The notes beneath the pieces are model-generated. The model saw nothing but the letters and a program-made list of their open reading frames with translations. It was not told the origin of the DNA and did no database searches. From the NCBI GenBank assembly GCA_945910005.1, contig OX246743.1:37107398-37171397 (forward strand): DNA of 64,000 bases, written 5' to 3'. The position numbers and the translations under genes were made by a program. Below are positions 21,066 through 32,960 of the stretch, piece by piece. The stretch is from Isoperla grammatica (taxonomy: Eukaryota > Arthropoda > Insecta > Plecoptera > Perlodidae). Position 1 is the stretch's first letter. Each line of letters opens with the position of its first letter.

Positions 21066-24000
21066 ATTCAAATAAATCAACAAGAATTATCATATCAACA
21101 ATAAAAAAACATACACTTGACCGTCACCACCTGTATTATTAATTTAAAACTGGAATAGTAATATGAATAGTATAAACATTTTAAATATACGAGTTTGCGG
21201 CGTTGCTAGAGCATAATAATTTATTGTTACAGACACCAAATGCGTCTCCTTTACACAATGAGGGAATGATTTACAGCATTCACTATTTTTACACGAGAAA
21301 CTGGACGAAACCACAATATAATAAAAGCCGACGTTTACACGAAGACTAGACGAGGTGATTTGTAATGCGTTGCACTCCACCCATTTACCTTGTACGGAAT
21401 GAAACGGTTGGATTGCGGTTAGGTTGAGAGTAACATGTTACGGTTATACCTGTGATGTAAGCGGGGTCACTTCATTTCACTGCGTTATTGTTTATTGCGA
21501 TTAACCTATACACACGAGTACGAGCATTTACTTTGAATGTGTTCTCGCAGCGATAAATTTATATATAAATTAATTTCTTTGATTATTATTGCATCATAAG
21601 TTTTATCTATGTGTGGTTGTGAGGGAAAAACAACTCACGTGCATTATTTTTAGGCTGGAAGAAATTGTGACGATTTAAATTTAAAATGTTAAAAACATGT
21701 TTGTAAATAAGAGGACATACACGTGTGAAACATGAAATTGCTTGAAAGTGTAGGTTTTTAATCATTAAAAAATTATTTATAAAGTAGTATAATGTCAGTA
21801 TAAGGTGAAAAAAAGTTTTGATTACCTACTACGTACAATAAATGTAAATATCAGTAATGGTTTTGTGGTGGGATGATTCAATTTTTTCTTTTACTTTTTC
21901 ATGTTTGTATTTCATTTTTTAGTTAAGCCTTATGTTTATATTATTTCACGTATTGCTGATATTTACAATTTTATGCTAGGATTAATATACAATAATAATA
22001 ATATTGTTAATATCATTACAGAATACAATACATAACACGGTATATATATTATATTATAATTTTATTTTAATTCTATTTTTAAATTAATTTAATTTAATTA
22101 ATTTATATTATGTATATATTAATTCAATATAAGTGCTCAAAGGTATAATAAGTAAACGACAAATGAGGAACACTTAAGTTATCAACTTATGAATCAAGGT
22201 TGTTAGCATCTATGAAATGCTGCGTGTATCTCTAATGACAGACAACTCATTATATCTCCACTATTATTGAAACATGTCATGAAATGCGTGAATGACCTTT
22301 AAAGACGTTTTATTATTGACGTTTCTACAAATTCACTTATCTCAACTTTTACCACGCTGTCATCTAACTAACTAACCAATTATAGTATTTGGAATTTAGT
22401 TTAAATGAAGACCGGTTAACGACTACGCAACGTTTATTGGCGTACGATGTGGGTAATGGTTACAAAATAGTCATAAAACTGGAAATATCTGACGGACTAA
22501 ATACAACGACTTTAAATGATGAGAAAATTAATTTAATCCTCTGATTCGATTGGTGATAGGACTAAGTGAAAAACGATGTTTTCTATTAATTATAAGAATG
22601 GCCATCCTTTGTCGCTGATATCTGCAATATGCCCTTAAAAATGTTATGATACTCTTAAAGTTTAAAGTTGGTCTAACATAAACGTCATCCATGATGTAAT
22701 AAATTTAAATTGTATGTGCAACAGTATCAATATGACAAATATATCGTTTACATAAATTATTTAAAAAATCTGTATTTATAAATATTAGGTCATATTTTAT
22801 TATGTATTTATATTTTAAACCGTTTCTTAAAATTCAGAGTTTTATGATGCAAGGTTTATTGTTTCATTTGTTAAGCGTATTATTGACATTGGATTCAATG
22901 AGTGAAATCGCAACTATTATAATATTTGGCCACGATTTGCAATAACAGTAAATATTTATATTTTCCCTTTATTTATTTACATTGGAGAAAACTGTCCACC
23001 TGTAAATCATCAACTCATCTATATTTACTTTGGCCTCAACTTTTGTACCATCCTCACTCTCAATTCAAAACCTAACAAAACACTCATATCTACACATTCA
23101 CACACATACACGCGACTTTCAAACCAATCGACAAAGAAATCTCAATAAATTCCTCTCGACAATCAACAATCATCAAAACAAACCACGAAACATAAAAGAA
23201 ACTTGACTAACAGTCGATCACAACGCTGCGCGGTAATTACTTTAACCTACCAAATCCAACCGCGTGTGTTAATTATACTGGTTGAAGTGGGCTGGGTGGC
23301 TTCCACAACACCTGTCTATGTATAACTCCGTGAACCTGTTCACACAGTTCTCGTTGAGTCTGTCCATACTTTCCTTCGCTTGAAGCGCGCAAGTTATTGA
23401 ATATAGAAGGTGAAAGACCGTGTGCAAGCATAGGCCTAGGCCTAGGCCTACTTGCAGCGCTGCTACTGCTGGCGACATTGTGTACCCACTCTAACGACCA
23501 ATCAAAGATCTATTATAGAAACCTCTCAGTTTCTCCAACTTTATAGCAATAAACTCAATCAAGGATATAAACGTACAGTTTTTATTTCCTTGTGTTGTTT
23601 AACCTACTTAGTTCTGGGTTATATATTCACGTATTTTCACATAATTTACATTCGTTGTTTTTATTTAAACGTTTACGCGCTTTAGTATGTATGACGTCAC
23701 TTATAGTCGCACAGAGCCTCGCATGGCAGTTCGGATCGATATGGTTGACCCGTTTGGAACTAAAGTCATTAATTTTGACTATTGAGTACACTGAAAACGA
23801 AAGTAGGTTACTTGCGACTCGATAGACATAAATCAAGTAAAGAAAAACAAGGAATATGAGTGGGATAGAAAAAGATAAGTGTACATGTTTGTACGTGTAC
23901 ATTTCAACAGTTTAGAGATGCAAGGAAAATACAGAGGTACCTACAAGTATTTCAACATATTTTATTTTTCCCCCTACACCACCCTACTTCTTGAAGGTCA

Positions 24001-25140
24001 CGAGCACGACAGGGTATATCTTACTATCTTTGGTCACGAGAATATATTTAATTATATATTTTTACATTTTATTATTATTTTTTTATCTTGTGTTTGTGTG
24101 TGTGATATTTTTTTTAATTGAAAGGGTGGACATTAAATAAATAGTTACAAATTTAATGTGGAATAGTACAAAGATTTAACGACGTGGGTGACTCATGCAG
24201 AGTCCAAACTAACTTATTATACTCAAGGCATACTTTAATAAGATCTGCCCAATGGGATCAACTTTTCAAGAGTTGTTTGTATACAAATGTATTATTTTCT
24301 AAGAAGCAGTAAAAACTATGTTTATGATTCAGTTATGCGTATGCGTGCTAATGGACGTAACTAGTTGTAAAGAAAACGATCATTAAAATAAGTAGTTTTA
24401 AATTGTCATGAGTTAGGTATTTATATAAGGTTTACGTCATGTAAATGCCTGCAATAACTATTCACTTTACTACCGACCAACAAAATTAACCATCTTCAAA
24501 GAAAATGTAGGTCTTATCCGCAATACAATAATAACAACATTGTAGAATGTAACGGACTTTCTTAGAGGCAATAGTATTTACCTCGTTGACTTACTTTTCA
24601 ACAAAGTCACATAAATTCATCTTTTATTACAATTTTTTTTAACATCAACAATCATTAACGGCTTTATTGATATCGCGCGGCAAACTAGTTAAAGTAACTA
24701 ACTAACTGTGAATCTTTCAACAATCGGCGATGATTAGCGACTTATGACATGCGATGAGTCTTCGTGCGTCTGTCAATAGTTTTCATTAGTAAATAACTAT
24801 TGAACTCGTTTCGTTTATGGATATATCGATATGCGTGGTGTTAAATGTTAACGACCTTTCTTCTGGTTAGACTGAAGGCAATAAAATCAAGATCGCATTT
24901 TAGGTTGATTTCATGGGAATGGAATGTTTCTTCTTCCGCTGTTTTAGATAAATAAGACGAGTCATTTTTATAATACATGGTCGTATAAAATAATAAAATA
25001 TAATATAACGAAATATTGTAGAAACATTTGTAAATTAGTTCACACCATTCAAATATTTTGGAAGACACAGTTTTTGGTCATAAAATGTACGATGCATATT
25101 GTTGCCCAACGTTAGTGCTAGTATAATTTGTATAAGTGAT

Positions 25141-25143
<3 letters not shown>
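21066..25143. other. Gene-free AT-rich stretch
   Basis: Very AT-rich, with low-complexity A/T at 22030-22130. Minor features are TAGGCCTAGGCCTAGGCCTA at 23431-23450 and a palindromic TGACGTCA (CRE-type) at 23692-23699. No gene recognised. Confidence 0.5.

Positions 25144-25190
<47 letters not shown>
25144..25190. repeat. (AT)n microsatellite
   Basis: About 23 uninterrupted AT units. Confidence 0.95.
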
Positions 25191-25193
<3 letters not shown>

Positions 25194-26618
25194 TGATATA
25201 GTAGTTAAATTACTAGAGTGTACTTAAAACCAGCTAGAAGTACTGGGTTGTGAAGTGTATTCGCGAAGGGGAAATAAGTACAACGAATTCACGTGCATTT
25301 GTTTTACACGTGTCCACCAAAAAGAACAAAACAAAGAACTTAAAAAAGATATGCGTTACGAAAGCCCCACCCGGAAACCAAAGAGTTGTGATAAGAGTTC
25401 TTGGTTAAACCGAAGGCGGCCCAGACCGCGATAGGGGGAGGAAGCTACACTACCACTACTGCAGACAGGAAGGAAGGCGGCAGACCACATGCGGCAAACA
25501 GATACGTTTGCATGTGCGTCAAAACATGTTGCGTCATGCAGAACGTAAAAGGAAAACATAACTCAAAGGTTTTTATTTTTTAAAATGTTTTTTTTTTTTT
25601 ATTTTATGAAATCTAGTATAGACATTTTCAAATATCAAATTTTTTTTTTTGAAACTTGGATAAATTTAGGATGTTTTTGAGCAAAATTAATTAAAAAGTT
25701 ATCTCAAATTCAAAAATTCCATAATATTCTAAAGCTGTCTACAAAAATCGTATGAAAACATATTTAGTTTACAATAACAATCCTTATGAGTCTTAACATT
25801 TCTATAAAATTTCATAGTTTCAAGTTAAATTAAAAATAATGAATTGAATAAGATTTACGTTAACAAATAATACATTTTTCTCACATGTTGCTTATTTAAA
25901 TTTCATAATAAAACGTCAACACGCACATGCCAATACTCTCTAAGGTGATGGGAACATTATTACATTTCGTACACTCCCGTTATTGCACTATACACAAAAA
26001 TAATTAATTCCAACTCGAAATTTGTCAAGGTTCAACTATCATTAGTAAACTAAAAAATGTGAGAGTATATGTTAAACCCACAATGGTTTACCGTCCTTGA
26101 ATCTTTCAACGGTATTTTGTTTCGTGTATATTTTCACAACACGTATATATACACATTCTACCCACACTCAAAAACGTATTGTCTTTAGCAAATGTGTACA
26201 ATACACAAACACACATTTGCAGTCATCATTAAAACAACAGTTTCCACGTGTTGAGAAGTGTTTTAATTAAAAGGTTACACTAGTTGTTTTTAACCACAAC
26301 GATGAAGGTTCACATTCACCGGTGTAACGCGTGTGTCTTAACAACAATAACAAACGGTTTACATTCTCATATTATCGTCTCGAAATCTTGATGTCAAATG
26401 TGCGTTCGTTGGGTTACTCCGAGTAACGGTTTCCGTTCCGTCGTTCCCACCACCTGTTCGTTACATCATACGGCTTTGTTTTGGGGTTTGAACTCTGCTC
26501 TAAAGTGAGACAGGTGGTGTATGAATTGCATGGACAAAACACGTATGGCGGTTAACATGCAATACTGCTGGCCTACCTGGGACAAGTCCGTATCACACTA
26601 GGAGTGCAACTGTCAATA
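25191..26618. other. Gene-free stretch
   Basis: A GC-richer patch at 25400-25510 lies within long A/T-rich DNA. No gene or repeat family is recognised. Confidence 0.5.
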
Positions 26619-26758
26619 GCACAAGACTCAATTCCAAAAATAGCCGTGTTGCCGTGTTTTGTATCGGACAAACATTGAATGTGAACCAATCAAAGAAAAG
26701 TAAAACAATCCGGTTTGTCCGGCTGTGATGTCACAACCCCCTCAATTGAGTCTTGTGT
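26619..26758. mobile_element. 140-bp TA-flanked MITE
   Basis: Ends GCACAAGACTCAATT and AATTGAGTCTTGTGT are inverted copies (14 of 15 match), flanked by TA at 26617-26618 and 26759-26760, as for Tc1/mariner-type insertions. An inner inverted pair (CGGACAAAC near 26664, GTTTGTCCG near 26713) extends the palindrome. Non-coding. Confidence 0.65.
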
Positions 26759-26764
26759 TATAGA

Positions 26765-27065
26765 CCTTTTTCAGAACTGGTCTATAAGACCCTTAGATAG
26801 AACTAATCACTGCCCTTTAGATCTTTAATGACAACAATGATGCACAACAGTGAAAAATGCACCTAAACATAACTATCAAGGACCCTTAGATAGATACTTC
26901 TAAGGGTCCTTGATAGATAAACGACAACAATGCTCAACAATACTAAAAAGTTTTCAAATGTTATGTAAAGGAGCATTTTTTACTGTTATGCATTGTTGTC
27001 ATTGAACATGTATAGGGCCCGTGAATAATTTCATCTAAGCGATCCTAGATCAATTCTGAAAAAGG
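26765..27065. mobile_element. 301-bp fold-back (near-palindromic) element
   Basis: CCTTTTTCAGAACTGGTCTA at the left is matched by the complement of TAGATCAATTCTGAAAAAGG at the right. Inner blocks (TGACAACAATG...CAGTGAAAAATGC against GCATTTTTTACTG...CATTGTTGTCA) also pair. At the centre is a perfect 18-bp hairpin, CTATCAAGGACCCTTAGA at 26873-26890 with 26899-26916. The whole element could fold into one long stem. It starts six bases after the preceding MITE. Confidence 0.7.
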
Positions 27066-27090
27066 GCCATTGTAATAGTAGATTCGAGTT

Positions 27091-27124
27091 TACGAATGGC
27101 GGCGCATGCGCAGTAGCTCAGTTG
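27091..27124. promoter_or_regulatory. YY1-like plus NRF1-like motif cluster
   Basis: ATGGCGGC (27096-27103) runs into CGCATGCGCA (27103-27112), matching the cores recognised by YY1 and NRF1/EWG-type factors. TAGCTCAGTTGG, a perfect pol III box A form, follows at 27114-27125 with no B box behind it. Motif matches only; no gene is identified beside it. Confidence 0.35.
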
Positions 27125-27583
27125 GGACAGTGTGAAATTGCAATTTTTTTTTTAAGACGGAGCTCTAAACTAAAATTATAAATCTTAGATCCGAGTCTCG
27201 TGAACAAGCTATAATCATAAACGAAACGTAGCACTGTAACAACATAAGCACAAGTAACAATTCTACATTAATGAAAACATGGAGCCAATAACTTTATTAT
27301 TTATTTGTCTGTGATTAAGGTTTGACTTATTAGCTGTTATTATTGTATTTATTTTCTAGTTGCACGATTTTAGATCTGTCACCTGGTCAAGTGTTGCGAA
27401 TTGGCGACTCCAGTCTACGATTCCAACTGTATAGTGTGATACGGCCTGTTTAGCTGATCGGCGAGTCATTTCGTTTCATCAGCTGTGTACAGTATTTTAA
27501 TGGCCGACAGCCAGATATGCTAAATCGTTCAAAAAACGTTATACCTGTACAACGTGCGTCATGTGTTGAGTTGAGTTGCATTT

Positions 27584-27990
27584 GATTGGGCAATACAAAG
27601 GAGTTTGTTTTGTAACAGCCAATCCAAATATATTGACTCATTGGTGCTGCTACACATAAGGAAAGATTTGTGAAATAACTAGGGATGGGGTAGTTTTCAT
27701 CGGGTTTGGGCGGGCGGGTTTGGAGTTGGGATTGGGCAATACAAAGGTGTTAGTTTTGTAACAGCCAATCCAAATATATTGACTCATGGGTGCTGCTACA
27801 CATAAGGAAAGATTTGTGAAATAACTAGGGATGGGGTAGTTTTAATCGGGTTTGGGCGGGCGGGTTTGGAGTTGGGATTGGGCAATACAAAGGTGTTAGT
27901 TTTGTAACAGCCAATCCAAATATATTGACTCATGGGTGCTGCTACACATAAGGAAAGATTTGTGAAATAACTAGGGATAGGGTGGTTTTA
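27584..27990. repeat. 146-bp tandem repeat, about 2.8 copies
   Basis: GATTGGGCAATACAAAGG recurs at 27584, 27730 and 27876, exactly 146 bp apart, with near-identical units containing CCAATCCAAATATATTGACT and GGGTTTGGGCGGGCGGG. The third unit degenerates after about 110 bp. Confidence 0.95.
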
Positions 27991-28427
27991 AACGGTTTCA
28001 GTGGTTGGTTAGACGTTATTGAGAAAACATTACTAAGTTACCTAATTTTTTTTAAACTCAATTTCTTTTTTTTTAAATCCATCGTTCAGTATTGTTATTA
28101 TTGTCGTTAATTAATAGCATTAGTAAAATTTCATCAGTATTTGTACCTCAATAACCATTAGAGTATATTTTTATGCTTACACTGGCAATAGACCTGCAAA
28201 AAAATGGTTGAAGTAGTTTTTTGTGTGTGTGGCAGGGATGGGTAACAGTTTAAACGCCCATAATGATAGGGTATAAGTAAACGTTTAGGACAGTAACTGT
28301 TCTCTACCATTCCTAGACGTAACCCAACATTGTTGCGAAGGATAATTTGTATCAATTAAATACAAACGAGTATTGTAACACTATTATAACAACGGACGAT
28401 TTAATAACTGTACATTTTCCAGTAATA

Positions 28428-28520
28428 AGCATTGACAACGGTTCTTAGATCAATCGGTTCTAGGTTCGATTCCCAGAAGGTGTAAGCGTTGATAAAAAAT
28501 TGAATTGAACCGTTACTATG
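28428..28520 (+). repeat. tRNA-like SINE fragment
   Basis: Perfect B box GGTTCGATTCC at 28463-28473 with a short T-arm-like context; box A is not clear. Confidence 0.35.
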
Positions 28521-29205
28521 TGGTTTGACTGAACTGAACCATGTACTAATCAATTTTGTCAGACACAATTTTATAGTTCCACAAGCGAATAAAAGTAAAA
28601 ATATCTTACCGCAAAAAAAATCATCGGTAAAATGTTAATTATAAAATTGTAACCGTCTAGGGCTTAAAACCAGAGTGATTAAACTTATGCACGTATAGAT
28701 ACGAATATTTCAACTGGGCTGACATAAATGAGAACGAAGTAGGTCAAACGTTTAATCGTTATGGATATTCTCATACTACGGGCTTAGCTTCTACTTTCTG
28801 TAAACTTTCAATGCCACTCTCGTCGTCTCGTGTATTGCGAGATAAATCATCTCTCGTCCCTCCCAGATTAGAAACAAGTCTCGTCTTTACCGATAAGTCA
28901 AGACTCGATGCTTTATGGGTGAAAGAGTTGCCAATCGCGAATCTTCTCTCAATTTTAGATATGTTTGTCTGTGTATGGGTGTGGCATCCAGCACGAACCA
29001 CGATTCATGTCATTTAAAATAACTTTTCATCGCATTCAAATTGATGCAAAAAAAAAGAAAATAATAGGTCGTCCCCATCAGACTTTCTTATGCACGTTGT
29101 TCCGTTAAAAAAAAAAAAAAATATTAACGTTTTCATTTGTAAGAATGTGTTTTACAAAAGTTTAAAAAATTGCGGCCCAATGATTTAACGCTAAATATTT
29201 AATCG
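28521..29205. other. Gene-free stretch
   Basis: Nothing recognisable. Short A runs at 29048 and 29107. Confidence 0.5.
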
Positions 29206-29396
29206 TGTCCCGTACAATGCGTGCCCTGCACAATGCGTATACCGTACAATGCGTACCCTGCACAGTGCGTACCCTGTACAATGCGTGCCCTGTACAATGC
29301 GTGTCCTGTGCATGAATGTGCCGTACAATGCGTATCCCGTACAATGCGTGCCCTGCACAATACGTATCCCGTACAATGCGCGCCCTGCACAACGTG
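29206..29396. repeat. 16-bp minisatellite, about 11 units
   Basis: The unit is ACAATGCGT followed by alternating GCCCTGC or ATCCCGT, giving a 32-bp higher-order dimer, with one irregular unit near 29305-29322. Because 16 is not a multiple of 3, every frame is cycled and several stay open on both strands. The resulting overlapping open frames are artefacts. A run of G/A (29477-29508) lies just downstream. Confidence 0.9.
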
Positions 29397-30267
29397 TGCG
29401 CGGCCCTGATATACGATATCCAAGTCACCGGTGCAACCAGAGTGCGAAATATGCATCGCGATGACGACACGAGTGGGGGGGGGAGGGAGGAGGGAGGGGG
29501 GAGGGGGGGCATCAGACCATGTCCGAGGGACGCCAGCCAAGCGTGCGTGGGACATACCGGAGTAGACCGGACAACGCTCGGATAGGTTTACTTTTCACTT
29601 TAACCTGTTGAGGGGGCACTGAGTGCGTTATCACTAGAGATAAGCGAGCCCTGAAGTACACCTTCAGAGTCACTTTCACTAGCGATAATTGTACACGGAA
29701 CAAAAATTATTTGTTTTTACTGAAGTGAGAACTTACTCAAATGTGCACAGAAAAAAATATAGTCGTTCACTGCAAATGTCTGTGGAACGAAGTAGATAGA
29801 TACTGAAAAGTGTGTAAGTTTTGTCACTAAAGAGATAAGTAAAAACAGCCTTCTAAACATAACTTATATAACTGTGTACACAAAATGTATTCGTTTAGTT
29901 TAGAGTATAAACAAAAGTGCCAAGTAGGCACATAAACCAATATTCGTATAGCAGGCCTTATCCTGGTTTACTGCTGTTCTTTGTTCGTGAAAGCTTACGT
30001 CAAACTTCATAAGTTAAGTCGCAAAAACTTTTCTTAAGCTTGAGCTCAAATTTGTTTATCGGATTAAACGATATTCTGCTGTTAGTTGATGAGAACTAAT
30101 TTAAAAGGTAGGAAGATATTTGGATCTCACGTCTTATATTTCGTCTAATCGGGACAATGAGTGCATGGTTGATACATTAAAACGAAAATCGACACATGCA
30201 ATCCATGACCAAGCTAGATTGCAAAGCACAGTAACCAACACATTTTATCGCCACTTCCTAAGACTTA
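29397..30267. other. Gene-free stretch
   Basis: Moderately GC-rich to about 29600 and then AT-rich. No gene recognised. Confidence 0.5.
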
Positions 30268-30414
30268 GGTTGGAATTCATAGTCGGCCCCTACACCTAGG
30301 GGCGCCCATTGTTACCACGGTAACAGTTGTTTCCATGTTATTTCCCATAAACAAAACAAATCCATAGCAACAATGGGTGTCCCTAGGTGTAGGGGCCGAC
30401 TATGAATTCCAACC
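30268..30414. mobile_element. 147-bp PIF/Harbinger-type MITE
   Basis: Terminal inverted repeats of over 35 bp begin GGTTGGAATTCATAGTCGGC and are almost perfectly complementary at the two ends. TTA flanks each side (30265-30267 and 30415-30417), the TWA target duplication of PIF/Harbinger elements. No coding sequence, so it depends on a transposase from elsewhere. The near identity of the arms suggests recent activity. Confidence 0.85.
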
Positions 30415-32360
30415 TTAACCTTTGAGTTGACTCGTTTTTGTTTCAGTTTATTAAAATTTTACAAAATGAAGATATATTACTAAACATATTTCTGGAAGAT
30501 GTTGGAAATTTTTTTATAAACATTATAAGAAATAGAATTGTTTTTAATAAATCTCCCGTTAAATAAGCTATCAAAATTACTTCCATGAACATTAAAAAGC
30601 TCCCAAATATTGACTCGGCACCTCCACCAATTCTATGCATTAATTTTGCAAAACTACTGATTTGCAAAGTATGTAGACCGGCCCCTCCACCAAGGATACC
30701 AGCACGATGTCTATTTCAATCATGTGAACGTGTCTCAAGGTAGACATTATTCATTAGACATAGGCTTAGTCTTATGAGTAACATCTAACTGGGTGTAAGA
30801 TAACAATTGATTTCAAGCTTCTGATTGGCGAATACTCGTTAGCGGAGAGTTAAATATATAGTTGGAGCTCATAAGACCAGAAAATTTGTCAAAAATATTA
30901 CTGTATAAGTTCCGTGTTTGAGCAATTTGGAACATTTCTAGAATTTGATTTGATTTTTGTGAAAAACTTTATTTTTTAGAATATGCCACGTAACTTTGGT
31001 GTAACTTGATTTTACTTAAAATAAACAGAAGAGGATTTCTGTAATAAAAACTAAATATATATACATTAGATTAAATAAGTTTACGTCTATTTATGTGACT
31101 ATTGTCAAACCAAAGTTCCACTGACATGATTTGAATATACGAAACGGTGTCAGCACAGAACTCAATATTCACATTTGAGTTCAACACAATTTTGAAAATT
31201 ACAATATAAACAACATTGTATAACCACAAAGTGTTTTAACAAAGATTCATGGAAATTACAGCAACACACGTTGTGTAATGTTATAGCGTAGAAACTGGAA
31301 ACCTAGTCGTAGGCCAGTGAAACCGCAACCTTTCTGCATGGGAAGCAGGAAAAACTGCATCCGCCAAGTTGGCGTATCAATGTCATTTGTAACCTAACCT
31401 GACCACGTTTATTCCAGTAATCAATGCTTCTAGGTTTCAGGATGTATTCCGAGTACTTAGTTTTCGTATTAACACTTCTATAAGTTCTGACATAAAACGT
31501 TTTACATTCTTAATAGCAAAAATATTTCTAACTACATAACTAGTAATAATATCTGCTTAAAATATTTACAATAATGACGAATATTGGATACTGCACAATA
31601 TTTTTAACTTCAATTTTAAAAACAATTTAATAATTATTTCATGTATACATTTAGGTATCAATTTGAGTAGATAAAAAATTAAATAAATTGAATTATTGAC
31701 ATTTTTACAAAGGTTTTTTTCAATGAGGAATATTTTATCAAATATAATGTACCTTGTTCCCATAATGTTTTTTCTTACTGTTCAAAGAAATTACTACTAT
31801 TGGCAGATTAATTGTATTTAGTAATATTTAGGTAGACGAATATGTGCAGGAATAATTTCAGGACCTTTTGGATTAGAAGCAGGAATGCATCCAGAACTTT
31901 GAAGGGTGATAGAGAGAGGAGCAATAGAGAATATTATTATATTGATGATGTTGATGCAGGTTTTTATTTAAATCTAAAACGAAAATACTTTAAAAGAAAA
32001 TAAGTCCGTTTCAACTACCTGTATACACACACAAATAAGTGTACAAAAAATGGTACCCTGCTCTCTCCATACATCCTACCAAAAAGTTGGACCTGAGGAG
32101 GTCAAATCTATTAATCTCACGTGAAACCCGCAAGAAAGCTCTCCCAGTGGCCGGGCCGCGGGTACACACACACATACACATACACTTGTCGGCGTCGCTT
32201 GCATTCAGAGAAGACGTTGCAACAAGTTGATTGGCAGGGCAAGTGTGCCAAGTTATCGAATATCACTCCGGGCTATCGAACATTATCGAAAACGACGAGA
32301 CAGAAAGCTGAGTTGCCGCCACCGTATTAGGAAGTCTGGGCTGGTTAGATGGATGGATTT
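30415..32360. other. Gene-free stretch
   Basis: AT-rich. CTTTCTGCATGGGAAGCAGG near 31331 resembles the anticodon arm of the SINE-A head in minus orientation but is too degraded to call. A GC-richer block at 32080-32330 has no recognisable protein. Confidence 0.45.
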
Positions 32361-32455
32361 AAAGAGGGTCGCATACGTGATGATGTCTGCAAGGAGTAAC
32401 TGAAGGGAAAGAGGGTCGCACGCGTTAGGATGTCTCTGTTGAAGGAGTAACACTA
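32361..32455. repeat. 47-bp imperfect tandem duplication
   Basis: AAAGAGGGTCGCA...GATGTCT...GGAGTAAC occurs at 32361 and again at 32408. Confidence 0.8.
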
Positions 32456-32869
32456 TGATTATATGTGTATTGTGATATCTAAACGAAGTACATTGGACTT
32501 AAATCTAGCAAAAAATTAAAAAAACATAGAATTCTACGAACAAAAGTAGACATTAAATAATTGGACGCTAAGTGATGAAGAAAGCAGTTTTAGCTACAAG
32601 GATCATGTGTAACATAAAAAAGATTATTAAAAAAACAATGTTTACATACGTTGTTTAGACACAAATTTATAATGTATAGGTTCGGCCATAAAGAAGGCGT
32701 CTTTTATTTTTTCAATATTATAATTTTTTAAATTTTAATTAAAATTCTCCTTTAAATTGAAATATTTTGAAATAATGTAACGTTTCGTTATAATATGTTT
32801 TATACCTATGTGACTAAAAATCTGCTAAAAGATTTAAATAAGATTAGCCGTGTTGCTTTGTTTGTTTGT

Positions 32870-32960
32870 TTGGAGGTCTATGACGCTACTGTAACCTCAG
32901 AATGGTAATCGAACCCAGGGCCAGTATAGCAATAAGGCACGGACAGCTCCCACATAAATC
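32870..32960 (-). repeat. tRNA-like SINE fragment, minus strand
   Basis: GGTAATCGAACCC at 32904-32916 is the complement of a B box (GGGTTCGATTACC); the upstream half is degraded. Confidence 0.3.
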
